NCBI GenBank assembly: GCA_017398335.1
Contig: JAFQGK010000018.1
Location: 1-64,000 of the forward strand
DNA length: 64,000 nucleotides
DNA from: Bacteroidales bacterium
GTDB lineage: Bacteria > Bacteroidota > Bacteroidia > Bacteroidales > UBA932
Direction of reading: 5' to 3'
How positions within the stretch are numbered: the stretch's first letter is position 1; each line of letters begins with the position of its first letter. This document shows, one piece after another, positions 16,218 through 26,600 of the stretch. The position numbers were made by a program, and so were the translations under genes. The notes below the pieces were generated by a model. That model worked only from the letters and a program-made list of their open reading frames with translations, ran no database searches and was not told where the DNA came from.

Positions 16218-17645
16218 ATGAAAAAGTTATTTAACACTATGATGGTTTTGTTGATAGCAGTCACTGCTGTTGCACAGAAACCGAAGTCGTTGCCTCATGT
16301 TAACCAGACCGTGGATGGCTACAGGGGAATCTGGTTCACTCTGGGACAGATGAAGAAATATGGCGACAAGTATTCCGGAGGTCTGGGCTCGTACACGATG
16401 AAGCACATTCCGATGGCGGCATATGCAGAGGAAGTCAACAAGACATTCTTCGTTTATGGCGGAACCCCTCAGGATGGCGAGCGCTATCTTCAGTGTATGG
16501 TCGGCTGTTACGACCACAACACAGGCATGCTTCAGAAACCTCGTCTTGTGTTTGACAAGGGACAGAACGGCGTGAATGACCCTCATGACAATCCGACGAT
16601 TCAGATCGACAAGGATGGTCATATCTGGGTGTTTGTTGCAGGACGTGGAAACCATCGAAACGGTGTGAGATTCCGCAGTACGAAGCCTTACGATATAACT
16701 TCGTTCAAGTATATCAACGAAGGCATCATGGCATATCCGCAGGTCCACTACAATCCTGAAAAGGGATTTTTCCTGTTCTTCACCCGTTACGACGGAAAGC
16801 GTCAGCTTTTCTATCAGACCAGCAAGGATGGCAAGAAGTGGACGAAGCATCAGCAGATTGCCTCAATCAAGGAGGAAGGCGACAAGCAGTCCGGTCATTA
16901 TCAGATCACAAACTGCCGCGGTCAGAAGGTCGTGAGTGCGTTCAACCGTCATCCTAACGGCAAGTGCGATGGACGTACGAACATCTATTTCATCCAGTCC
17001 GAAGACTGGGGCCAGACATGGACCACAGTAGACGGCAAGCCTATTGAGCTTCCGTTGACAACGCTTTACAACGATGCTCTTGTGCGTGACTACCAGAGCA
17101 TGGGACGCAACTGCTACATCAAGGATGTGAATTTCGACAAGGATGGCAATCCTGTGATTCTTTATCTGACATCAGACAACCATCTTCCTGGACCGGAAGG
17201 AGGAATCCGCAAATGGCATACTCTTCATTGGAATGGAAAGGAGTGGATCGAGAGTCAGTTCACAACTTCTACACATTCATACGACAGCGGAAGCATCTGG
17301 ACTGAAAACGACAAGGAATGGACTGTTATCATTCCTTCGGACGAGGGTCCTCAGCCTCTTGGATCAGGTGGAGAAATCGTGCGTTGGGTGAGCAAGAATG
17401 AAGGTAAAACGTGGAAGAGAGCGGGAACGATAACTTCGGGAAGCGAGAGAAACCACGGATATGTACGCCGTCCTCTGAATGCCAACGAAGGCTTTTATGC
17501 TTATTGGTCAGATGGTAATCCTGATACACTTTCTCCAAGCAGATTATATTTCTACACAAAGGACGGTCAGGTGTTCCAGATGCCATATGATATGTCGGAA
17601 GAATGGTGCAAGCCAATTCCTTATTGCACGGAAAAGAAAAAATAA
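16218..17645 (+). CDS. Secreted BNR_4-type beta-propeller, candidate glycan lyase or glycosidase
   Basis: The start at 16218 gives a signal peptide ending AVTAVAQ; the mature protein is about 455 residues. Conserved blocks include GYRGIWFTLGQ, YSGGLGSYTMKHIPMAAY, NDPHDNPTIQIDKDGHIWVF, FFTRYDGKRQLFYQTS and DWGQTWTTVDG (BNR/Asp-box-like). I place it in the BNR repeat family BNR_4. Seven-bladed propellers of this general type include ulvan lyases and rhamnose-glucuronate lyases or rhamnosidases, so a role in opening a uronic-acid glycan upstream of GH88 is plausible but inferred. A paralogue with a long N-terminal extension is at 20628. Confidence 0.78.
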   Translation: MKKLFNTMMVLLIAVTAVAQKPKSLPHVNQTVDGYRGIWFTLGQMKKYGDKYSGGLGSYTMKHIPMAAYAEEVNKTFFVYGGTPQDGERYLQCMVGCYDHNTGMLQKPRLVFDKGQNGVNDPHDNPTIQIDKDGHIWVFVAGRGNHRNGVRFRSTKPYDITSFKYINEGIMAYPQVHYNPEKGFFLFFTRYDGKRQLFYQTSKDGKKWTKHQQIASIKEEGDKQSGHYQITNCRGQKVVSAFNRHPNGKCDGRTNIYFIQSEDWGQTWTTVDGKPIELPLTTLYNDALVRDYQSMGRNCYIKDVNFDKDGNPVILYLTSDNHLPGPEGGIRKWHTLHWNGKEWIESQFTTSTHSYDSGSIWTENDKEWTVIIPSDEGPQPLGSGGEIVRWVSKNEGKTWKRAGTITSGSERNHGYVRRPLNANEGFYAYWSDGNPDTLSPSRLYFYTKDGQVFQMPYDMSEEWCKPIPYCTEKKK

Positions 17646-17675
17646 TCAACATAGGATAACCTTAAAACTAGTATT

Positions 17676-20624
17676 ATGAAACGATTTATAACTTCGCTTC
17701 TCGCATTGCCACTTATTGTGGCATTTGCGGTTTCCTGCGACAGGAATGAGCTGGAGGAGGAAGAGTCGGTTACAATAGAAGGACTTGCCGAGACAATCGA
17801 GTTTACGGCAGTCCCTACAGGAGATGTTACCTTCAGCATAACATCGAATGTAGAGTGGTCGATTTCCATGGAGAATCTTGACTGGGTTTCAATTTCTCCG
17901 TCAAGAGGTCTTGGTAGGAATGAGACGACGGTTGTGACAATCTCTCCTGATGTCAACAAGGATTTCGAATCCCGTCAGGGAACATTCGTGCTCAGGGCTG
18001 GTTCCGTGTCACGTACGGTTACCCTTACACAGGCTGCCGGTGAAGTGGATCCTGTATTCAATCTGAGCGGAACAGAAGGAGATGCATTCTACATTGAAGC
18101 TCTCAATGTGGAAGGATCTGTGTTCAATGTATCTTCCAACAGGGATTGGACAGCTACCCTTGACGGTATGTCATGGGCTACAGTATCTCCTCTTGAGGGT
18201 GTTAAAGACAGGTCTGCGACCATCACTGTTGTTCCTAAGGCGATAAACGAGGGAGATGACAAGGAAGGAACAATCAGTTTTGATTATGGCGCTGCTGCTC
18301 CTAAGGTAGTGAAGATTGTTCACAAGAAGTTCGTACCGGAAGTAAGTCTTTCTGTCAGCGAACTTTCGGCATCAAGTATCGGAACGATCAGCGATCCGAA
18401 GGTCGTTGTTACTTCGAATGCTCCGTGGACAGCAACCTGCAGCGAGGAATGGGTTACAGTTGACAAGAAGGAAGGCGAGATCGGAGAAACTGAGGTTACT
18501 GTTTCCGTGAAAGGAAACAATACAGGTTCTGAACGTTCAGCAACAGTAACATTCACCAACAGTACAGCTACAGCTGTCCTTACGGTAAATCAGAGCAATG
18601 AGTTCATTACGACATCTGTCGAGTCTCTTGCAACCAGCAAGAATGAAGTTACATTTGATGTAAATGCAAATGTCGACTGGACTGTCGTTTCTTCAGAATC
18701 ATGGGCAACCGTTTCTCCTGCAGAGGGAACAGGCAATGCGACCGTTACAATTACATTGTCACCGCTCATGCCGGGTGCAGGAAGCCGTAAGGCACAGATT
18801 ACCGTTGCAGCCAAGAATTCAGAAGGACTTTCAGCTGTCGTTGAACTTACTCAGAATGAGCCGGTTCTTCTCAACTTCATTGATCTTTATGAAACTCCTG
18901 TATTGTTCAACTGCAGCCAGCAGAGCTGGAATGTTGCAAACAATGCAGAATACATTTCTCCAGGTTCGACAGGATCGACAGCAGATTCAAAGGGTACAGG
19001 TAGGGCTCAGTCATATAGCCATCTTGACAACAAGGACCTTTACATGCAGTACTATGATGCCCCTACCGGAGGATTCGGAAGCGAACTTAAATTTATCATG
19101 CCGGCTGACGGAGCTTATACAGCGAATTACACCTGGACAGATGACGCCTTCGAGTTCCACATCCCTGTGAAGAAACTGGATTATGGTGCAACGATTACGT
19201 TTGAGTACGGATTGGCACAGGGAGGATCCAATGCTCCAAGAATCTGGAATTCAGAGATCAGCCTTGATGGAGGAACAACCTGGGAGTCGTTTGATACAGG
19301 TAATACAGAGACATCTCCAAATAATGGTCAGACAGGAAACTCTGTCCTGATGTCGGGAAACAAGAAGCCGAACCATTATAAGGGAACATATCAGATGCAG
19401 CAGGGCGTTCAGGATCTGGAGGTCATCATAAGAGTGCGCAGTGTCGATGCAACGCATGCATGGACAGGAAGTGCAACTAAAACTGTGAGCAAGCCACAAG
19501 GAACGTCTATGCGACTCATCGGTGGAACTGATCATCCATGGGTTGAGAAAGTGGAAGAAGCAGTCGCTTATGGACCGAAGATCTCTGTTTCTAATGAAGG
19601 CGGCGGATTCGTCCCTGAACTTGCAGTGTCTTCAAACACTCTTCGTGCAGAAGGAACATCGGTTTCGTTCGATGTGACATCAAATGTTGCATGGACAGCT
19701 TCGTCTGCCGACTCATGGGCAACCGTTTCTCCTGCAGAGGGAACAGGCAATGCTGCTGTTACAGTGACATTTACCGAGCTTGCACCGGGTGCAGACAACA
19801 GGACAACCACCATTACGGTGTCGGCAAAGGAATATGCGGGATACACTCAGACAATAATTATCGAGCAGATCGCACCGGCTCCGGCAGGACCAGAAGGCAA
19901 CTATATTGATCTGGCATCAACCCCAGTGCTCTTCAATGCCTGCGATCAGGCTTGGAACATTGCGAACAATCCTGATTATGCTACGGCGGGACAGACCGGT
20001 GCGAAACCGGCAGGTGATCCGGGACAGGGCTCAGGAAAGGGAACAGGAAAGCTGCAGTCTTACAGTCACTACAGCAATCCGGATCTTTACATTCAGTATG
20101 TAGCTTCGCCAAGGGCAGAAGGACATAGTGCGCCAGCATTCATTATGCCGGCAAACGGAATCACCGTTAAGCAGACTTGGACAGACGATGCCTTTGAGAT
20201 TCATTTGCCGGTCTGGAAGATTACCGCAGGACAGGCACTGCATTTTGATTTCCTTATATATTGCAAAGGTGTGACTTCTCCTCGTCATTACGCAGTGGAG
20301 GCGTCCTTTGACGGAGGAGAGACATGGAGCATGTTTGATACAGGAGCCACTTATACAACAGTAAGCGGTGCAGCAGCAAACGTTGATTTATTGGCGAATG
20401 AATCATATACTCCTGTAGAGGCTAAGTTCGTTGTGAACAATGAGGTAAGCAACTCTGAGGTCTTGGTAAGGATACGGATTCCGGATGCGACTCATACCGT
20501 TTCAACAAAAGAACAGCCTTATGGTACAGCTCCGGGAGCAGGTGCTATCCGTCTGCTTGGCTTGAATCAGACCAATGTTAACGGAACTTATAGTGAATCG
20601 GGTCCAAAGATTTATGTTAAATAA
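17676..20624 (+). CDS. Multi-BACON surface lipoprotein with two duplicated C-terminal domains
   Basis: The 982-residue lipoprotein (lipobox AFAVSCDRN) begins with about four BACON-like Ig-fold domains, recognised by repeated SNVEWSI / SNRDWTA / SNAPWTA / ANVDWTV and SWATVSP-EG blocks. A ~220-residue domain (NFIDLYETPVLFN ... TWTDDAFEFHIPV) follows, then a fifth BACON, then a second copy of the same domain (NYIDLASTPVLFN ... TWTDDAFEIHLPV). BACON domains are thought to mediate glycan or mucin contact. I do not recognise the duplicated domain; it resembles a carbohydrate-binding beta sandwich. It is probably a surface glycan-binding protein of the locus. Confidence 0.82.
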   Translation: MKRFITSLLALPLIVAFAVSCDRNELEEEESVTIEGLAETIEFTAVPTGDVTFSITSNVEWSISMENLDWVSISPSRGLGRNETTVVTISPDVNKDFESRQGTFVLRAGSVSRTVTLTQAAGEVDPVFNLSGTEGDAFYIEALNVEGSVFNVSSNRDWTATLDGMSWATVSPLEGVKDRSATITVVPKAINEGDDKEGTISFDYGAAAPKVVKIVHKKFVPEVSLSVSELSASSIGTISDPKVVVTSNAPWTATCSEEWVTVDKKEGEIGETEVTVSVKGNNTGSERSATVTFTNSTATAVLTVNQSNEFITTSVESLATSKNEVTFDVNANVDWTVVSSESWATVSPAEGTGNATVTITLSPLMPGAGSRKAQITVAAKNSEGLSAVVELTQNEPVLLNFIDLYETPVLFNCSQQSWNVANNAEYISPGSTGSTADSKGTGRAQSYSHLDNKDLYMQYYDAPTGGFGSELKFIMPADGAYTANYTWTDDAFEFHIPVKKLDYGATITFEYGLAQGGSNAPRIWNSEISLDGGTTWESFDTGNTETSPNNGQTGNSVLMSGNKKPNHYKGTYQMQQGVQDLEVIIRVRSVDATHAWTGSATKTVSKPQGTSMRLIGGTDHPWVEKVEEAVAYGPKISVSNEGGGFVPELAVSSNTLRAEGTSVSFDVTSNVAWTASSADSWATVSPAEGTGNAAVTVTFTELAPGADNRTTTITVSAKEYAGYTQTIIIEQIAPAPAGPEGNYIDLASTPVLFNACDQAWNIANNPDYATAGQTGAKPAGDPGQGSGKGTGKLQSYSHYSNPDLYIQYVASPRAEGHSAPAFIMPANGITVKQTWTDDAFEIHLPVWKITAGQALHFDFLIYCKGVTSPRHYAVEASFDGGETWSMFDTGATYTTVSGAAANVDLLANESYTPVEAKFVVNNEVSNSEVLVRIRIPDATHTVSTKEQPYGTAPGAGAIRLLGLNQTNVNGTYSESGPKIYVK
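18699..18739 (+). repeat. 41-base block identical to 19713-19753
   Basis: The DNA encoding the SWATVSPAEGTGNA part of the fourth BACON domain is identical over 41 bases to that in the fifth domain, while flanking sequence differs. This points to recent internal duplication or gene conversion. Confidence 0.9.
19713..19753 (+). repeat. 41-base block identical to 18699-18739
   Basis: Second copy of the identical block inside the BACON-protein gene. Confidence 0.9.
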
Positions 20625-20627
20625 TAT

Positions 20628-22643
20628 ATGTTGAAAAACTTCACCAAACAGATCGGATTCATACTGATCGCAATGATGGCTGTAGCCTGTGTCGGCTCGG
20701 AACAGACCGACACAGGTGAGGGCTTTTATGAGTTTGACGGCAGTATCAAGCTCTATGGTGGAAGAGAAAGGGTTGTGGGGTTCTGGAGTGAAGTTGTGGA
20801 CAATGATCTTGTTCTTCGGATTTCCTCTCAGGAAGGAACAGCAGTCGAATCTGTGATGTCGTCGTCTTCAGGAGATCTTTCTCTGGATGATTTGAGCGAA
20901 GGAGAGCACAGACTCCAGATCGAACTTAAGAAAGATGGGGAGGTTGTCTGGTCAGAAACGAAATTTGTCATGGTCCTGGGCGAGACATATGAAAAAAGGC
21001 TCAGCTTTTGGGATGTGGAGACTTATCGTTTCTCCGGTACATTCTTCAATGCTGAATTTTCCGATCTCGTCTATGGCGGTCTTGTAGGTGAAGAGTTTGT
21101 CTATACAGACCTGAATGGCTTCGAGCAGACTTTGTTCTTTGAATATGACGGATCTGCAGAAGTCAAGAAATGTACTCTTGCCAATGTTTCGGGAAATGTA
21201 AGGAGCAGGACGGTGTATGTGCCTGTGTCTCAGACCGGTGATAGGTTCTATACTGCCTATCGTGAGTATTCTGAAAGCTATGTTCAGCCGGATCAGTCCC
21301 AGATCTGTGAGACGGTTTCCGGTTACAGAGGCATCTGGTTTGACCTTGGTCAAGCTACGGATTATGGTTCGAAATACTGCGGAGGTCTTGGAACCTATAC
21401 CATGAAGCATATTCCGATGGCGATTTATTCGCAGGAAGCAGACCGTACATATTTTGTTTATGGAGGAACACCTTCGGAGGATAAAAAGTATCTCCAGTGT
21501 ATGATCGGATGCTATGACCACACAACCGGTATGCTTCAGAAGCCGAGAGTCGTGATGGATAAGGGTGTGGACGGCGTAATCGATCCGCATGACGATCCTA
21601 CGGTTCAGGTGGATAAAGACGGATATCTGTGGGTCTTCGTTTCCGGACGAAGCACCAAGCGTAAGGGTAGGGTTTACAAGAGTGTGAATCCTCATGATAT
21701 CACTGCGTTCGAGATGGTCAGCGAGTTCACTATGGCTTATCCTCAGATCATGTATCATCCTGACAGAGGCTTCTTCTTCTTCTTTACAAGGTATGACGGT
21801 ACGCGTCAGCTCTTCTATCAGAGCAGCACAGACGGACGCAGCTGGACTTCATACAAGCAGCTTGCCTCTATAAAGAATGGAAGTGAGACCAAGTCCGGAC
21901 ACTACCAGATAAGCAATATCTGTGGCGACAAGCTGTGTACGGCTTTCAACAGGCATCTGAACGGAAACGTAGACACAAGAACCAGCGTCTATTATGTACA
22001 GTCTTCCGACTGGGGACAGACCTGGACTACGGTTGACGGACAGCCTGTTACGGTACCAGTGACCAAGAGGGATGCGAATTGTCTTGTAGTGGATTACGAA
22101 TCACAGGGCAAGAACTGCTACATCAAGGATCTTAACTTTGACACTCAGGGCAATCCGGTGATCATATATGTGATCAGTGACAATCACAAGACCGGCCCTG
22201 AAGGCGGTATCCGCGAGTGGTATTCTCTCTATTGGAACGGAAGTGCATGGGAGAAGACAAAGATTACAGAATCCACCCATTGCTATGACAGCGGAAGTAT
22301 CTGGATTGAGGGTGATGTGTGGACAATCATCGCTCCGACGACTCCGATGCCGGCAGGAGATCCGAGATATTGGGGAGCAGGTGGAGAAATTGACGAGTGG
22401 ACCAGCACAGACAAGGGCAGAACCTGGACAAAGACCAAGTCCCTGACTTCAAACAGTGAAAGAAATCATACTTATGTAAGAAGACCTTTCTTTGCAGATC
22501 ACGATTTCTGGGCATATTGGGCTGATGGAAATACTGATTCCTTCTCGAAGTCATGCCTGTATTTCTCGACAAAAGCAGGCAAGATTTACAGAATGCCATA
22601 CAATATGACATCAGAATGGCAGAAACCGGAAGAATATAATTAA
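20628..22643 (+). CDS. BNR_4-type beta-propeller lipoprotein with N-terminal extension
   Basis: The 671-residue lipoprotein (lipobox MAVACVGS) has ~230 N-terminal residues of unknown beta-rich sequence, then a propeller closely related to the one at 16218: GYRGIWFDLGQ, YCGGLGTYTMKHIPMAIY, DPHDDPTVQVDKDGYLWVF, FFTRYDGTRQLFYQSS and DWGQTWTTVDG. The extension (GFWSEVVDNDLVLRISS onward) may bind carbohydrate or pack on the propeller; I do not recognise it. The same glycan-cleaving role as the shorter paralogue is inferred, perhaps at the cell surface because it is lipidated. It begins 3 bases after the BACON gene. Confidence 0.78.
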   Translation: MLKNFTKQIGFILIAMMAVACVGSEQTDTGEGFYEFDGSIKLYGGRERVVGFWSEVVDNDLVLRISSQEGTAVESVMSSSSGDLSLDDLSEGEHRLQIELKKDGEVVWSETKFVMVLGETYEKRLSFWDVETYRFSGTFFNAEFSDLVYGGLVGEEFVYTDLNGFEQTLFFEYDGSAEVKKCTLANVSGNVRSRTVYVPVSQTGDRFYTAYREYSESYVQPDQSQICETVSGYRGIWFDLGQATDYGSKYCGGLGTYTMKHIPMAIYSQEADRTYFVYGGTPSEDKKYLQCMIGCYDHTTGMLQKPRVVMDKGVDGVIDPHDDPTVQVDKDGYLWVFVSGRSTKRKGRVYKSVNPHDITAFEMVSEFTMAYPQIMYHPDRGFFFFFTRYDGTRQLFYQSSTDGRSWTSYKQLASIKNGSETKSGHYQISNICGDKLCTAFNRHLNGNVDTRTSVYYVQSSDWGQTWTTVDGQPVTVPVTKRDANCLVVDYESQGKNCYIKDLNFDTQGNPVIIYVISDNHKTGPEGGIREWYSLYWNGSAWEKTKITESTHCYDSGSIWIEGDVWTIIAPTTPMPAGDPRYWGAGGEIDEWTSTDKGRTWTKTKSLTSNSERNHTYVRRPFFADHDFWAYWADGNTDSFSKSCLYFSTKAGKIYRMPYNMTSEWQKPEEYN

Positions 22644-22664
22644 TAACTAATAAAACTAAGAATT

Positions 22665-23651
22665 ATGAAAAAAGGATGGATCGGTCTGGCGGTCGTTATA
22701 ATGGCTGTCGGATGTTCAAAAAAGGACACGATCGACCCCGGTACCTGGAATTCCTACAGGAATCCTGTAGATCAGACGGATATCCAGGATCCGGCCGTCT
22801 TTACCGAGAACGGAGCATTCTACATGTTCTCGACAGGAAGTTCGGAGGAATCGGTTATTCCGATGATGGTATCATCCGACCTTACCACCTGGGAAATGGC
22901 AATCAATATCTTTACAGATGAGACGATGCCGGATTTCATCAGTGGCGTGTTGCCTCAGTCTCCTGAGATTGCACAGGTCGGCGGCAAGTACCTTATCTAC
23001 TATTCGATGTACAAGACTGCTTCAGACAGCGGAATCGGTGTGGCCGTGGCTGATCTTATTACAGGTCCGTATGAAGATATGGGAAAGGTGATTCACGGGT
23101 CGGATTATGGAATAACAGGAGTGGTATCTCCGTCGTTCTTCATTGCGGACGACAAGCCTTATCTCGTATTCGGTAACTTTGGCGGAATCTTCATAGCAGA
23201 GCTGTCTTCTGATGGTCTGAGCCTTGCCGGTGCTCCGGTCAAGGTGGCATCCGAACTTTTCGATGCTCCTTGTATCAAGGAACATGATGGAAGCTTCTAT
23301 CTGTTTGCATCGATCAATACAACATCAGGAGGAGCAGATTGTCAGTGTCAGCAGGTCGTAGGACGTGCGGATGCTGTGACAGGACCATATTTTGACAAGT
23401 ACTCGCAACCGATGACAAGTGACGGCTATGAGGTGCTGATTAAGAACAGTACCAAGTTTGTCGGCCCGGGACACGGTTCGGTGTTCGATATAGCTCCAGG
23501 TAACACATGGATTCTTTACAATGCGTATGACCTGAGTGATGTGTCCAAGGGAAGGACGCTTATGCTGGATCGTATAGAATGGCTGGACGGATGGCCTTCA
23601 GTCAGAGGATCGATCAGCTCATTCTGTGCTGATGCACCTGCATTGAACTAA
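22665..23651 (+). CDS. GH43-like five-bladed propeller lipoprotein, atypical catalytic residues
   Basis: The 328-residue lipoprotein (lipobox MAVGCSKK) follows the GH43 pattern: DIQDPAVF near the N-terminus supplies the usual catalytic base Asp, and later blades read GKYLIYYS and GSFYLFAS. The position that normally carries the second Asp (I-D-P-S) reads VVSPSF, and the usual general-acid Glu (E-G/A-P) reads FDAPCI. If this by-eye alignment is right, two of three catalytic acids are changed, so the protein may be a non-classical enzyme or a binding protein. GH43 members act on arabinose, xylose or galactose linkages. Confidence 0.72.
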   Translation: MKKGWIGLAVVIMAVGCSKKDTIDPGTWNSYRNPVDQTDIQDPAVFTENGAFYMFSTGSSEESVIPMMVSSDLTTWEMAINIFTDETMPDFISGVLPQSPEIAQVGGKYLIYYSMYKTASDSGIGVAVADLITGPYEDMGKVIHGSDYGITGVVSPSFFIADDKPYLVFGNFGGIFIAELSSDGLSLAGAPVKVASELFDAPCIKEHDGSFYLFASINTTSGGADCQCQQVVGRADAVTGPYFDKYSQPMTSDGYEVLIKNSTKFVGPGHGSVFDIAPGNTWILYNAYDLSDVSKGRTLMLDRIEWLDGWPSVRGSISSFCADAPALN

Positions 23652-23665
23652 TAATCAATAATCAT

Positions 23666-26600
23666 ATGAAACCGATAATACCTATTATGACAGTCCTGTT
23701 GGCTGCTCTGCTGGCGATTTTCCCTGCAGATCTGGCAGCACAGGGCAATAAAATCCAGGTCAAGGGAAATGTCGCTGATGTCGATTCAAAGCCTATACCT
23801 GGTGCAACCATAATGGTGAAGGGCAATCCGTCTTTAGGCGGTGCCGTTTCAGACGAACAAGGTAATTTCACATTCAGTTTTCCTGCAGGAGAGACCATTC
23901 AGGTTATATGTATGGGTTATGTTACTGTGGAAAGCAGATTCTCGAAGAGTTCCGAGTGGCTCGTTACAATGGACGAGGATGCTCAGATGCTTGATGACGT
24001 GGTTGTCGTGGGATATGGTGTCCAGAAGAAAGAGTCTGTTGTGGGTTCCATCTCTCAGGTGGGAGCCGAGGCCCTTGTAAACTCAGGAACGACTGACATT
24101 ACCAACGCACTTGCCGGAAAGCTTTCCGGAGTGCTCACCTTCCAGTCCAGCGGTACCCCGGGAGCTGGAAATGCCGAGATTTTCATCCGAGGCGTCTCAA
24201 GCTGGAACGGTTCCTCTCCTCTCATCATGGTCGACGGAGTCGAGAGATCGTTCAACGAGCTCGATCCGAACGAAGTGGAGACAATCTCTGTGCTCAAGGA
24301 TGCTTCTGCAACAGCCGTCTTCGGAGCAAAGGGTGCGAATGGCGTTATCCTCGTGACCACCAAGACCGGACAGAAGGGAAAGCCTAAGATGAACCTTACC
24401 GTAAATTACGGTATGCAGACACCTCAGGAACTTGCTTCCATCATTGATGCCGGCACAACAGCAGAGATGATGAATGTAGCATATATGAATGATGCTTCAT
24501 TCGGAAAAGTGATGTCGAATGATGTTGTGGAGGCTTACAGGGAAGGCTCGATCCGTTATCCTAACAACAACTGGTATGACCTTATGCTCAAGGATATGGC
24601 ACATTCCATCAATGCCAACTACAGCCTTCGCGGAGGTACTGACAAGGTCAAGTACTATGTTGCGATAGGTTATACCAATGAAGGATCTCTTGTTCAGCGT
24701 AAGAGTGCATGGAAGAATGCCACTTTCAACTTCCAGAGAATCAACTACAGAACGAATCTGGACTTTGACGTGACAAAGAGCACAAAGCTCTCGCTCAAGA
24801 TAGGAGGTTCGACCGGAATCTCCACACGTCCTGGAACAAATGCTGATGGTGGAGTCTCTGTAGGTAATCTCTTTACCTATATGTATATGGCTTCGCCTAT
24901 GATGTTCCCTGCATACTATCCGGCAGATGTCATGCAGTCTATCCCTGACTGGAACTATCCGGGTCTTGCGGAAGACAGACTTGCGCAGCAGGGACAGTCT
25001 TATATCCAGAACCCGTATTCTATCATTGCGACAGGAGATTTTCTCCAGACTACGACAAACAAGCTCAATACTGACATCCATCTTACCCAGAAGCTCGACT
25101 TCATTACCAAGGGTCTGTCCTTGAAGGGAATGGCTTCGTTGACTACTTCGTTTGCACGTTATTCCCAGGAGGGAAGCCAGAACAGGCCGAGCTATCGAAT
25201 AGAGTGGGACAAGTATGATTCAGGATCTGAAAATCCATGGATGTCTACAGAGTCGGGAAATGACGTCTACGTTCAGCCTCCTTATGCTGTGACAACAAGC
25301 AGCACTCCGAGAAGCATGTCTCTTGTATTCTATTGGGAGGCATCCCTTAACTATAACCGCACTTTCAAGAAGAAGCACAATGTGACAGGTCTCCTTCTGG
25401 CGAACCAGAGGCAGCAGATCTCAGGAGCGAACTATCCTCATAGAGGTCAGGCATTCGTGTTCCGTGCGACATACGACTATGCAACCAGATACCTCTTTGA
25501 GGTGAATATGGGTTACACGGGAAGTGAGCAGTTCTCGTCCAAGAACAGATATGGTTTCTTCCCTTCTGTGGCAGCAGGTTATGTGATTTCAAACGAGAAG
25601 TTCTGGAAGAGAGCAATGCCTTGGTGGAGCAAGATGAAGGTTCGTTATTCAGACGGAATGGTCGGAAGTGACAGTGCGAGCGAGGATTGGCTCTACTACT
25701 CGACATACTCGAAGAACAGCCTTGGTCTGATCGTGGAAGACAAGGCCGCGAATGAAACTGCACGTTGGGAGACTGCCCGCAAGCAGGACCTCGGTGTCGA
25801 ACTCGGATTCTTCAAGGATCAGCTTTCGTTCAATGTGGACCTTTTCCAGGAAGTCCGTACTGATATGCTTCTTACTCCGGTAGAGTCACCTCTTCTCGGT
25901 ATCACATCGAAGGACGTCAATGCCGGTGCGATGAAGAAGCATGGTATCGACATCGAAGGAAAATGGCGCTCGACTACCTCACGCGGCTTCTACTATGAAC
26001 TCGGATTCATGCTCGGACTTAACGAGAACAGAATCACCAAGTACGATGAGCCGGTGAACACGCCTTCATACCAGAAATGGCAGGGAACGCCTTACAAGGC
26101 AGCCCGTACCGGTCTTGAGCAGATTGACGGCGGATATTTCACATCAGTCGATGATATTCACGGTTATCCTAACTCATTAGGAACAGTAGATGCAACCTAT
26201 CTTGGAATCTATAAGCTTCTTGATTATAACGGAGATGGCTTGATCACCAATACAGACCTTCATGCAATTCATGGAGTTGCATATCCTCCGATTGTAGGAT
26301 CATTCAACATCGGTCTCGGCTATAAGGGATTCTCTTTCAATATGTTGTTCTATGGAACAGCAGGAAAGTACATAGAGTTCAACCGTTCTTATTGGAAGGA
26401 ATTCATCAAGCAGGACTGGACAGTTCATGAAGCTCAGCTTGACTATTGGACACCAACCAATAGAAATGCCGCTCACTCAGCCCTTACATTTGACGACAAG
26501 ACCTATTCGTTGTTAGGCGGATCTGCAAATGCAGAGGGTTATGCACTGATGTTGAAGGATCATTCTTGGCGTATGTCTGATTATCTGTCACTTAAGGAGG

